A DNA stretch of 33,820 bases from Verrucomicrobiales bacterium (GTDB lineage Bacteria; Verrucomicrobiota; Verrucomicrobiia; Limisphaerales; UBA9464), in NCBI GenBank assembly GCA_005793375.1, contig SXSK01000163.1, positions 1 to 33,820 on the forward strand, written 5' to 3'. Shown one piece after another: positions 25,006 through 32,729 of this stretch; the first letter of the stretch is position 1; each line of letters opens with the position of its first letter. A program made the position numbers and the translations under genes. Below the pieces are notes generated by a model. It saw only the letters and a program-made list of their open reading frames with translations, was not told the origin of the DNA and did no database searches.

Positions 25006-25428
25006 CTAACGCCGTTCAGTTGCCGTCGGCTCCGAGATGTTGAACGAAACCCTCGAGATACCGGCGAGTCGCACCGCATCCAACGTTTCAATCACTGTTC
25101 CATGGCTGGCCTCGGGATTGCCGGTAATGTAGACACTGACGTTGCTATTCATTAGGAAGCGATTGGTGAGTAGCGTGTGGAGCTCCACACGGCTCAAATG
25201 CTGCTTGTCCACCAACGTGTCACCGTTCCGGTCAACATTGAGATTGATAAGATCCGGCTTCTCTCCTGTGGCTTTGGTCGCGGTAGGCAGATTCATCTTC
25301 ATCGATTGGAGCCGGATCATGGTCAGGCTCACCATCATGAAGCTCGCCAATAGAAAGAACATCACATCAATGAGCGGAATAATCTCAATACGTGCCCTTC
25401 GTTGGCGAATGGGAGAAGCAATTCTCAT
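25006..25428 (-). CDS. exbD: ExbD/TolR family protein, second copy
   Basis: 140 residues from ATG 25428, overlapping the previous exbD stop as ATGA. One N-terminal membrane helix (IEIIPLIDVMFFLLASFMMV) carries the conserved Asp of the proton path, followed by a periplasmic domain (VSVYITGNPEASHGTVIETL). It is clearly paralogous to the preceding exbD: the helix region is nearly identical, the periplasmic parts differ. Together with ExbB it should use the proton gradient to drive a TonB-like or Tol-like partner. Confidence 0.92.
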   Translation of the reverse strand: MRIASPIRQRRARIEIIPLIDVMFFLLASFMMVSLTMIRLQSMKMNLPTATKATGEKPDLINLNVDRNGDTLVDKQHLSRVELHTLLTNRFLMNSNVSVYITGNPEASHGTVIETLDAVRLAGISRVSFNISEPTATERR

Positions 25429-25892
25429 GGTGTCGAGGCCTTTTCGATGGGGGCCGTGGCAAACTGGACTCGTTGAATTCCAGCGCTGCGCACCGTATTG
25501 AGCACCCGGATGACACTGCCGTGGGTAGCGTCCCGATCTCCGCTCACATAGACGTGGAGATTGGTCTTCGCACGATAGGCGTTGGTAAGGAGGTTCAGCA
25601 CCTGAGGCATCGCCAACAACTGTTTGCCAACGTAGGTCTCTCCAGCCTTGTTGACAGTAATATTGAACATGTCGGGGTTCAGATCTTTTTGGGACGCCGC
25701 CGCCTGCGGCAAGGCGATCTTGACAGACTTCATCTTGCTCATCGAGAGGCTCACCATCATGAAGCTCGCCAGGAGGAAGAACATGACGTCAATCAATGGA
25801 ATTATTTCGATGCGCGCCCGTTTGCGCGGCATCGCCGATCCGAATTTGCCCGCCCGCATGACGGGTGCTGTGCCGCCGCCGGATCCTGCCAT
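25425..25892 (-). CDS. exbD: ExbD/TolR family protein, first copy
   Basis: 155 residues from ATG 25892; ATG starts further in (MRAGKF, MPRKRAR) are possible because the first ~20 residues are Gly-rich and unlike the family. The membrane helix IEIIPLIDVMFFLLASFMMVSL has the proton-path Asp, and the periplasmic domain ends LHVYVSGDRDATHGSVIRVL. Thirteen bases follow the exbB stop before this start. Having two ExbD paralogues side by side allows a hetero-dimeric ExbD in the motor. Confidence 0.92.
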   Translation of the reverse strand: MAGSGGGTAPVMRAGKFGSAMPRKRARIEIIPLIDVMFFLLASFMMVSLSMSKMKSVKIALPQAAASQKDLNPDMFNITVNKAGETYVGKQLLAMPQVLNLLTNAYRAKTNLHVYVSGDRDATHGSVIRVLNTVRSAGIQRVQFATAPIEKASTP

Positions 25893-25904
25893 AAATATTA
25901 GGGG

Positions 25905-26567
25905 CTAGCGATTCTGCACCGAGGATTCGCGGCGGAAATCAACGGTATCGAACCCCTGTCGTTTGGCTTTGTTCACCATGACCTCCACGTTGGTGGCTGC
26001 AGTTTCCAGTTCAAATTGCAGTTTGGAGACCCGTTCGGTGAGGAAATTGAAAGGAACCAAATTAAAAATGGCGATGCCGAGTCCCGCCGCCGTGGCGATC
26101 AACGCTTCGCCAATACCAGCGGACACCCCCTCGATGGCCAGTTCACCCCCCACCTTGCTAAAGGCGCTCATAATCCCCGTCACGGTGCCCAGCAACCCCA
26201 GCAATGGGGCCACCGTGATACAGGTGTCCATCACCATGAGGAATCGACCCGCCCGCTTGATCTCAGCACCAGCGGCGACCTGAAGTGCACCTTGCAGCGA
26301 TGAATTCACGTGGTTCAGCCCATGCCAAATCATACGAACAACCGGGTCCTGGCTCTCACTCGACTGGCGGGCGGCTTCAGGAAAATCCCCATTTTCGAGC
26401 GCCGCCAGCACTTTCTCCAAACGTTCCGGCTGTCTTCGAGAACTTTCTCGAATCCACCAGACGCAGCGTTCACCGACGATGGCGATCGACACGATGGCGA
26501 CGACGAGGATAGGCCACATGATGTAGCCTCCATGTTTGAACAGTTCGACAAGCGAATTGGCGAGCAT
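25905..26567 (-). CDS. exbB: ExbB/TolQ/MotA family proton-channel protein
   Basis: 220 residues from ATG 26567. Three membrane helices: YIMWPILVVAIVSIAIVGE (~15-33), DTCITVAPLLGLLGTVTGIMSAF (~110-135) and GEALIATAAGLGIAIFNLVPFNF (~152-175). The segment APLLGLLGTVTGIM and the ALIATAAGL motif are the family signature. The cytoplasmic loop between helix 1 and 2 has the usual length. It forms the stator or motor pentamer around the ExbD helices. It lies between tonB (82 bases upstream) and exbD. Confidence 0.94.
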   Translation of the reverse strand: MLANSLVELFKHGGYIMWPILVVAIVSIAIVGERCVWWIRESSRRQPERLEKVLAALENGDFPEAARQSSESQDPVVRMIWHGLNHVNSSLQGALQVAAGAEIKRAGRFLMVMDTCITVAPLLGLLGTVTGIMSAFSKVGGELAIEGVSAGIGEALIATAAGLGIAIFNLVPFNFLTERVSKLQFELETAATNVEVMVNKAKRQGFDTVDFRRESSVQNR

Positions 26568-26649
26568 ATTGGGTAGTGATGAGTCTGAGATCGTTGAGTA
26601 GCGTGTAAGCCGGAGATAAGAAGGGAATTCGAATGGGTGGACTCAGGCG

Positions 26650-27429
26650 CTAATCGGGGAAATTCATTTTGAAATTGTAGTAAAAGGAAATATTCGTCTC
26701 CTGACCGATGAACGTGCCCTTGCGTTGGAACCAATCCAGGACAAACTGATCCCATGCCGGATGTTCTGAAGGCTTTTGGATTCGCAGGTTGATGATCTGG
26801 CCGCCTGTGGTCACGGTGAACCGGAATTCCGTGGTGGCCGATCCTCTGGGCAGGTTCTTCTTGAGACCCGGGGGGAGGTCCTGGACATCGGGAACAGGAA
26901 TGAACCCATCTCGACCCCGCTTTCCAAACCCCGAAAAGCGGACAGGAGTGTCACTCTGGGGCTTCGCTGTCGGCGGCTGTACCGGTCGGGTGATCACGCG
27001 GGGCGGCGGCGTGGCCAGCGCGGCATTCGCCGCAACGGCTGTCGGTCCTTCCACCGGCATGGCAAATTTCACATCGACGGTGTTTAGAGCGACAATCGTC
27101 GGCAATACCGGCTGCTCTCGCGGCGCTTGATCCGGCTCTTCCTCCTCGGTTTCAGGTCGTTGCTGAAATTCCTGGGGCTTCGGTTGGTGAGCTTCCACCT
27201 GGACAACCTGAGGTTCCTCAGACTGGATCTTCAAAATCAGCGCTGCCGGCGTTTGAATGCCAATAGTACCAATCAACAGGACACAAAGGCACAAGGTATT
27301 GACCCAGGCCACCTTTCGATTGGGATCCCGATCCGCCTTCGGCAAGCAAAACTGAGCCAATTCGTCCCTTAAGACGTAGCTCGGTGCCGGTGCGGAATCG
27401 GCGTCAATGCTCGAGGCGTTGGTACTCAT
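26650..27429 (-). CDS. tonB: TonB-like energy transducer
   Basis: 259 residues from ATG 27429; the frame stays open upstream to 27627, but the upstream part looks non-coding. A ~45-residue cytoplasmic N terminus precedes one membrane helix (WVNTLCLCVLLIGTIGI). A Pro/Glu/Gln-rich periplasmic linker (QPKPQEFQQRPETEEEE and on) leads to a TonB-C-like domain (FRFTVTTGGQIINLRIQKPS, HPAWDQFVLDWFQRKG). The cytoplasmic extension is longer than in E. coli TonB but usual for this phylum. It begins the cluster and is divergent from the prepilin-like gene. Confidence 0.82.
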   Translation of the reverse strand: MSTNASSIDADSAPAPSYVLRDELAQFCLPKADRDPNRKVAWVNTLCLCVLLIGTIGIQTPAALILKIQSEEPQVVQVEAHQPKPQEFQQRPETEEEEPDQAPREQPVLPTIVALNTVDVKFAMPVEGPTAVAANAALATPPPRVITRPVQPPTAKPQSDTPVRFSGFGKRGRDGFIPVPDVQDLPPGLKKNLPRGSATTEFRFTVTTGGQIINLRIQKPSEHPAWDQFVLDWFQRKGTFIGQETNISFYYNFKMNFPD

Positions 27430-27670
27430 GATCGAACTTGCACGGTCAAGATCCACCCAGGCTCCCTCTGCCTGTTGAGGAAAAGCTATGCAAATACCCG
27501 CCATGGGCAAGCCGTTTCCAGTTTGTCGCCCTTGGGTATTTCCGAGCCGCATTGCAGCCATCGTTAATTCAGGAGGTCGTTTCTGGATCCACCCGCGTTG
27601 CGGTATTTCGCAATTCCTGCTGTTCACCGGTCGGCATCCATGTAGTTTATCGCCAATCTCCCGCGTGCCT

Positions 27671-28525
27671 ATGATTGCATCGACAACTCAACGGTTCCCA
27701 CAAACGCACATTCCTCGCCGGCGCGTAGACGGTTTCACCCTGATCGAACTTCTGGTTGTCATCGCGATTATTGCGATACTGGCCGGCATGTTATTGCCAG
27801 CGCTGGGCAAGGCCAAAAGCAAGGCTCACGGCATTCAATGCATGAACAACCAGCGGCAACTGACCATTGCGTGGGTTCTCTATGCCAATGACAACAATGA
27901 CAATTTAGTCTGGAATGACTTGACCGCGGATGGCGCGGGCTGGGTCCGGGGCGTCTTGGATTACTCCGGTTCCAATCCGCACAATACCAACACCTTGGGG
28001 TTGATGAATCCCAACTATGCCAAGCTGGCTCCTTACACCCAATCCCCTGGCATCTATAAGTGTCCGGCCGACCGGAGCTATGTCACGATCGGCGGCAAGC
28101 GTCACCCACGCGTTCGCAGCTTGTCCCTCAGCCAGGCCATGAACTCTCGAGATGATTGGTTGAGTCATCTCACCAAGAAAAAGTATGCGGTCTTCCGAAA
28201 GCTCAATGATGTCAATATCATGGGGCATTCTCAGGCGTTTGTTTTCATCGATGAACATCCCGATGGCATCAACTTTGGGGACGTGGCCGTAGCGATGAAC
28301 GATGGGTTACCACCCCAGCAGGTTCACATCATTGATTACCCAGCCAGCACCCACAATGGCGCCGGTGGAATGAGCTTCGCCGACGGCCACGCCGAGGTGC
28401 ACAAATGGCTCGATGGCCGAACCAAACTTCCCTGGAAAAATGCCAGCATGGCCCTGGTCGTGGCATCGCCGCGAAATGTCGATATGATTTGGCTCTCCGA
28501 ACGAACGTCCATCGCACTGAAATAG
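27671..28525 (+). CDS. Prepilin-like protein of the H-X9-DG type
   Basis: 284 residues from ATG 27671. Prepilin peptidase site: basic leader RRRVDG then FTLIE, with Phe22 as +1 and Glu26 as +5, followed by the hydrophobic helix [22 protein letters not shown]. Near the C terminus [13 protein letters not shown] fits H-X9-DG, which gives this large verrucomicrobial and planctomycete family its name. The start lies after the upstream in-frame region because the leader is then ~21 residues, the normal size. Such proteins may build pseudopili or stay in the envelope; many copies per genome are usual. Specific role unknown. Confidence 0.88.
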   Translation: MIASTTQRFPQTHIPRRRVDGFTLIELLVVIAIIAILAGMLLPALGKAKSKAHGIQCMNNQRQLTIAWVLYANDNNDNLVWNDLTADGAGWVRGVLDYSGSNPHNTNTLGLMNPNYAKLAPYTQSPGIYKCPADRSYVTIGGKRHPRVRSLSLSQAMNSRDDWLSHLTKKKYAVFRKLNDVNIMGHSQAFVFIDEHPDGINFGDVAVAMNDGLPPQQVHIIDYPASTHNGAGGMSFADGHAEVHKWLDGRTKLPWKNASMALVVASPRNVDMIWLSERTSIALK

Positions 28526-28611
28526 ACGCTGGTCAGCCTGCAACCCAAGCAACCCGGACGACGGGCGAATCGTGCAGCCCACATCGCGTTGGGGGATATT
28601 TTATCCAAGGA

Positions 28612-29502
28612 TCAACGCCCCCCTGCACCCGCCACTTTCTGTTGAACCGCTCCAAATACTTGTTTCAATAGATCGGTGGTTCTCGCCGCCGCGCTCTCGC
28701 GGATCCGCCGTTCTTCGTCCCCGATCTTTAGAAACAACCCATCTAAACTCTTCGACGTCACGTAGGAGTCCAGGTCCACCGTATCCACTCCCAAAAGCCC
28801 TGCACCCAGTTTTCCAAAGCCACCCAGCGCGCCACCCTGGGCCTGATCCAGCATCTGTTTGTACACACGCGTGACGCCAGCCTGTTCGGTGGCACGCTTC
28901 ACGATCGGAAGGAATCGTTCCTGCAGATTCGTGGTGCTGGTTCGTCGAAAATAGGCCGTGGCCGCGTTGTTGGTGCCCACCAAGATTACCTTCGCATCCT
29001 GAAGAGTCATCTGCTTCAGGGAGTCGCCCAAGACCGCTGCCGCTTCAGGGACGGCCTGCTCGGCAGCCCGGTTTAACGTGGTGACAAATTGATCCGCCAG
29101 AGCATCCTGCTTTAACGTGCGGAGGGTGCGCTCGACCTTGCGCAAATTCTCCGGCATTGGAATGCGCACCGCGGCGTCTTTCAGGAAACCATCGGCGACA
29201 CCTAATCGCCCGACGGCTGACTCAACACCCTTGGCCAAGGCTTCTTTAAGCCCCGTCGCCACCTGAGCTTCCGACAAACCGGCAAGTGCCGCAGACGACG
29301 CCACCGCGCTGTCGGAAGACTTCTTCTTGCCGATTCCTAGTCGATCGAAGAGCCCCTGGGCCGACGCCACCGAGGACATCGCGAGAAACAGCGCCAGACA
29401 ATGCCCCCATCGAACGTTACCGAGTGCCGACAAGCGCCATGGCAAAGCAGGCGCGTGCGTGGTCGAAGGGAGAGCTCGGGACGAATAATCCGTGGATTTC
29501 AT
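28612..29502 (-). CDS. Exported DUF4197 protein
   Basis: 296 residues from ATG 29502. A long N terminus with a signal segment (WGHCLALFLAMSSVASAQG) precedes the DUF4197 domain (~70-296): LSEAQVATGLKEALAKGVESAV, LGVADGFLKDAAVRIPMPENL, YFRRTSTTNLQERFLPIVK, and YVTSKSLDGLFLKIGDEERRIR. These all match the family in order. It is predicted to be periplasmic; the family has no established function. It converges on the prepilin-like gene with 86 bases between, where no clear terminator is seen. Confidence 0.87.
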   Translation of the reverse strand: MKSTDYSSRALPSTTHAPALPWRLSALGNVRWGHCLALFLAMSSVASAQGLFDRLGIGKKKSSDSAVASSAALAGLSEAQVATGLKEALAKGVESAVGRLGVADGFLKDAAVRIPMPENLRKVERTLRTLKQDALADQFVTTLNRAAEQAVPEAAAVLGDSLKQMTLQDAKVILVGTNNAATAYFRRTSTTNLQERFLPIVKRATEQAGVTRVYKQMLDQAQGGALGGFGKLGAGLLGVDTVDLDSYVTSKSLDGLFLKIGDEERRIRESAAARTTDLLKQVFGAVQQKVAGAGGR

Positions 29503-29579
29503 AGAAAAGTCGGTTCAAGGACTCGCATCCTTCATACACGAATCGCAGGGAACCACAACCCAATAGAAATCGATGCCCC

Positions 29580-30584
29580 TTACTTCGGCCGCCCAATCAG
29601 ATACAACTGGCTGGGACGTGGCGCTGTCTGAGCCGCCTGAAGGAATTCATCCAGGTTAGCAAATCGACGGCCGGCGGTCGCCCGATGTTTCAGAAAGCTC
29701 CGCACCCACTTTGGGTGAAACCGGGCTTCGCTGAAATCCCAACCCTCGAGTTCATAGGACGGCCGAAGCAGGTCCAGAACTGCCTGAGTTGAACTCCCGA
29801 ATTTTTCGAGACCCATCGGATGCACTTCGATAAAGATAATGGGCCGCTGCTCCTTCAAGATTCGTTGAGCGCCTCGCAAAATCTCGAACTCAAACCCTTC
29901 GCAATCCACTTTAAGAAATGCCACCCGCTTCCCTTCAAGATCCGCGTCGAGCGTCGTCACATGGACCTGGACGATGTCCTGTCCGGAATGAGTGTCGGCG
30001 ATGGCTCTTTCCAGGTCCACGTCATGGGTCTGTAGTACACGCGATTTGGCCGCTTCCTCCGGTGTTGCCACCTCGCCGTTGAGCCCGATGGCAAACGGAA
30101 TCTCGCCGGGGGCCGCACCGCAGGCCACATTGCGACAAGTTACATCGCGCAATTGATTGTGGGAAACATTCAGCTCCAACAATCGAAAGAGGAGTGGCTG
30201 AGGTTCGTAAGCCGCGATGGGCAGTTGGGACAAATTGCGGAACAGCAGGGGGTAAATCCCGATATTGGCCCCGACATCAATCAACCAGCCGTCGCGCAAT
30301 GACTGCACTAACGGCGGAAGCAATCGGACTTCGGGAACATAGTTCTCACCCGCTAACAACAAGCCGGCACCCGATTTTGCCCAAGCCATGGGATGAACTA
30401 AGAGGCGGTTGGCGAAGGGGATACCCACCAAACCAGTACGGCCATTCCAGAAGGAGAGCACCGGATGATACTTCCGGCCCAAAGGCAGGATGCGATTCAG
30501 CCCTTGCAAAAAACCAGAACCCAAGAGGGGACGGATCTGGGGGAGCGATGTGCGTGCGGTGCTCAACCGGCCCAGCCTGACCAA
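29580..30584 (-). CDS. FkbM family methyltransferase
   Basis: 334 residues if the TTG at 30584 is the start; the true start is uncertain because no ATG lies in the first 60 codons. The SAM-binding motif LIDVGANIGIYPLLF (~100-114) and LKVDCEGFEFEILRGA (~222-237) are the FkbM landmarks. IEVHPMGLEKFG fits the following strand and helix. FkbM enzymes methylate sugar hydroxyls or similar groups on secondary metabolites and glycans; the target here is unknown. The gene stands alone and is divergent from tetR, with repeat copy C in the gap. Confidence 0.88.
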   Translation of the reverse strand: MVRLGRLSTARTSLPQIRPLLGSGFLQGLNRILPLGRKYHPVLSFWNGRTGLVGIPFANRLLVHPMAWAKSGAGLLLAGENYVPEVRLLPPLVQSLRDGWLIDVGANIGIYPLLFRNLSQLPIAAYEPQPLLFRLLELNVSHNQLRDVTCRNVACGAAPGEIPFAIGLNGEVATPEEAAKSRVLQTHDVDLERAIADTHSGQDIVQVHVTTLDADLEGKRVAFLKVDCEGFEFEILRGAQRILKEQRPIIFIEVHPMGLEKFGSSTQAVLDLLRPSYELEGWDFSEARFHPKWVRSFLKHRATAGRRFANLDEFLQAAQTAPRPSQLYLIGRPK

Positions 30585-30649
30585 GCCCCGCAGCGACTGT
30601 CAATGTGGAGCGTTTTGGGGGGTCCTAGACGCAAGCCCCCTACCGCCTT

Positions 30650-30730
30650 CTAGTCCACGGTTGAAAGGCAGAGGGCAACCGCTGCCCAAAAGGCGTGTGG
30701 TGTTTGGATGGCGGCATTCGAGCGCGGTTT
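30650..30730. repeat. Inverted-repeat intergenic element, copy C (degenerate)
   Basis: Read on the minus strand it follows copies A and B: a CCGCGCTCGAATG-like block, ACGCCTTTTGGGC, and GCCCTCTGCC in place of GCCCTCCACCGC. Matches are interrupted by an insertion of about 15 bases. GGCAG and CTGCC (30667-30671 and 30682-30686) can pair as a small hairpin. It lies in the 213-base gap between the FkbM gene and tetR. Confidence 0.5.
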
Positions 30731-30736
30731 TTTTAT

Positions 30737-30752
30737 TTGACTAAATGGTCAA
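30737..30752. promoter_or_regulatory. Palindromic TetR operator candidate upstream of tetR
   Basis: TTGACTAAATGGTCAA has perfect 5-bp arms TTGAC and GTCAA, centred about 53 bases before the tetR ATG. TTGACT can also serve as a -35 box, with TATTAC (30758-30763) as a weak -10 at 15-base spacing, so binding here would block transcription. The similar site before the efflux adaptor gene supports it as the cognate operator. Confidence 0.6.
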
Positions 30753-30797
30753 CATTGTATTACTCAGCGATCAACGCCACCGAGGCGTTTCGAATTT

Positions 30798-31400
30798 ATG
30801 GGCCGAACGAGTGATGCACGCGAACGTCTGCTGAAAGCTGTGGCCGAGTTGATCTGGACCGGTTCGTATGGCAGCACCACGATCGATCAGATTTGTGAAA
30901 AGGCGGACGTGCGGAAGGGCAGCTTCTATCACTTCTTCGAGTCCAAGTCGGACGTTGCCTGCGCGGCGATTCTTGATGAGTGGGAAACGTTTCGCGGTAA
31001 ACTCGACCCCATTTTTTCACCGACCCGCCCGCCACTCGATCGTCTGCGCGATTACTGCCGCAGTGCCTACGAAGAGCAAGTCGAACTGAAGAATCGATTT
31101 GGCCATGTCCTAGGCTGTCCATTAGCCAGCCTTGGCAATGAGGTTTCCACCCTGGAGTCCGGATTGCGAAAGGTGATTCAAGACATCATGCGTCAAGCCC
31201 AACGGTACCTGGAAACCACGATCCGTGACGCTCAAGCTGCCGGGTTAATCGCTGCGTGTGATCCGGCGGTTCGCGCCCGCATGCTGTATGCTTACCACGA
31301 AGGACTGCTGTCCCAAGCTCGCATCCAAGACGATCTCGATATCCTGCTCGAAATGGAGCAAGGCACCCTGGATATCTTGCGAATGATCCAGCATCCTTAG
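30798..31400 (+). CDS. TetR/AcrR family transcriptional regulator
   Basis: 200 residues from ATG 30798. The N-terminal helix-turn-helix (~6-55) reads ARERLLKAVAELIW, then STTIDQICEKADVRKGSFYHFFESKSD, a textbook TetR DNA-binding domain. The C-terminal part is an all-helical ligand and dimer domain (LGCPLASLGNEVSTLESGLRKV), which resembles the YcdC/AcrR-like group with a Cys in the ligand region. It precedes an RND adaptor and permease on the same strand, so a local repressor of efflux is the natural reading. The palindromes at 30737-30752 and 31478-31493 are candidate operators. Confidence 0.93.
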   Translation: MGRTSDARERLLKAVAELIWTGSYGSTTIDQICEKADVRKGSFYHFFESKSDVACAAILDEWETFRGKLDPIFSPTRPPLDRLRDYCRSAYEEQVELKNRFGHVLGCPLASLGNEVSTLESGLRKVIQDIMRQAQRYLETTIRDAQAAGLIAACDPAVRARMLYAYHEGLLSQARIQDDLDILLEMEQGTLDILRMIQHP

Positions 31401-31477
31401 CGCCTTCTATTCGACCTCGCACGCACCCCAAGTCGCCCGAATCCCCCAAACCACGACATTTCACCGCCCACTTTAAG

Positions 31478-31493
31478 TTGACCGTTTAGATAA
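31478..31493. promoter_or_regulatory. Second TetR operator candidate upstream of the efflux adaptor gene
   Basis: Read on the minus strand this is TTATCTAAACGGTCAA, which matches the tetR upstream site TTGACTAAATGGTCAA at 13 of 16 positions, in inverted orientation. One half-site (GGTCAA) is intact, the other is degenerate. It lies 20 bases before the ATG at 31514, where a repressor would block the start of transcription or elongation. Confidence 0.5.
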
Positions 31494-31513
31494 CAATTTG
31501 CCCACGCAATTTT

Positions 31514-32704
31514 ATGAAACTCCCCACACTGGGTACTACCGTCGCATCCCTTGGACTTCTCGCACTCAGCTCATGGGGGTGTGGTCCAAAGGGCAAGTCT
31601 GGCCAAGTGGGCGCTCCCCCACCGCCTGTGGTCACCGTTGCATCCCCAGAACGGCAGGAGATCGTGGAGTGGAATGAGTTCACCGGCCGGACAGCGCCAG
31701 TCGAGTTCGTCGAGGTGCGTCCGAGGATCTCTGGGCACATTCAGGAAATCCGATTCCAATCCGGACAAATGGTCGGGCAAGGGGATGTCCTCTTTGTCAT
31801 CGGTCCGCGGTGGCAACGTGCCGAATTGGATCAACGGGAGGCGGAGTTGGTAGTGGCCCGCGTACGGCGAGAAAACTCGGAACGCGAGGCCAAACGCAAT
31901 AGCCAACTGCTCGCGGGCCGCGCCATTTCCCAGGAGGAGGCCGACACTCGGGAATCTCGATTCCAAGAGGCCAAATCTCAGGTGTTTGCTGCGGAGGCGG
32001 CATGTAAATATGCCAGACTGGAACTCGAAAACACCGAGGTTCGCTCGCCGATTCATGGTCGCGTGAGCCGCGCCTTGGTGACCGTCGGTAACTATGTCAA
32101 CGGTAACGCGGGTGGAGCCACCGTGCTCACCACATTAGTTTCCGTTGATCCCGTGCATGTGTACGCGGACATGGATGAAAATGCGCTGCTACGGTTCAAC
32201 ACCTTGAGCCGATCTGGCAAACTAAGTCGTGGCGACGAAGGGAAAATCCCAGTCGAGTTGGGTCTCGCGGATGAAACCGGTTACCCGCACAAGGGCTTTG
32301 TCGAATCGTTGGACAACCGTGTCGACCCACAATCAGGAAGCATTTTGCTGCGCACCGTGTTTCCCAACCCCGATGGGCGTCTTTTGCCCGGACTCTTTGC
32401 CCGGCTTCGTTTGCCAGGTAGCGAAAAACACCCTGTCCTGCTCATCCAGGAAACGGCCATCGGTACGGACCAGGCGCAGAAATTTGTCATGACCCTGACA
32501 TCCTCGAACACGGCGGCTTACCGGCCAGTGACACTGGGTCCTTCACTGGATGGCAAGCGGGTGGTTCAAGCCGGTCTACAGGCCGGAGAACGCATCATTG
32601 TGAATGGCCTTTCGCGAGTGCGACCGGGAATGGTGGTGACGGCGCAGGAAGCTGGAACCGATGGAGCCACACCTTCGGTTGGGGCTGCGGCACAACAACA
32701 TTAA
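31514..32704 (+). CDS. RND efflux periplasmic adaptor (membrane fusion protein)
   Basis: 396 residues from ATG 31514. The signal segment ends at a Cys (LGLLALSSWGC), a loose lipobox, so it may be a lipoprotein. Landmarks: lipoyl half PRISGHIQEIRFQSGQMVGQ, a coiled-coil hairpin (~100-165, rich in E/R/A), the second lipoyl half LENTEVRSPIHGRVSRALV, then beta-barrel and membrane-proximal segments (NPDGRLLPGLFARLRLPG, GLQAGERIIVNGLSRVRPGM). This is an AcrA/MexA-like adaptor that links the inner-membrane pump to an outer-membrane channel. The permease begins 25 bases after its stop. Confidence 0.94.
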   Translation: MKLPTLGTTVASLGLLALSSWGCGPKGKSGQVGAPPPPVVTVASPERQEIVEWNEFTGRTAPVEFVEVRPRISGHIQEIRFQSGQMVGQGDVLFVIGPRWQRAELDQREAELVVARVRRENSEREAKRNSQLLAGRAISQEEADTRESRFQEAKSQVFAAEAACKYARLELENTEVRSPIHGRVSRALVTVGNYVNGNAGGATVLTTLVSVDPVHVYADMDENALLRFNTLSRSGKLSRGDEGKIPVELGLADETGYPHKGFVESLDNRVDPQSGSILLRTVFPNPDGRLLPGLFARLRLPGSEKHPVLLIQETAIGTDQAQKFVMTLTSSNTAAYRPVTLGPSLDGKRVVQAGLQAGERIIVNGLSRVRPGMVVTAQEAGTDGATPSVGAAAQQH

Positions 32705-32729
32705 GCCTTCGCCAACCATTTAAGGTGTT

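Noticed and set aside
30724-30736. T-run after GC-rich sequence, read as a rho-independent terminator
   Set aside because: No stable stem directly before the T-run, and the site lies between two divergent genes where neither transcript ends.
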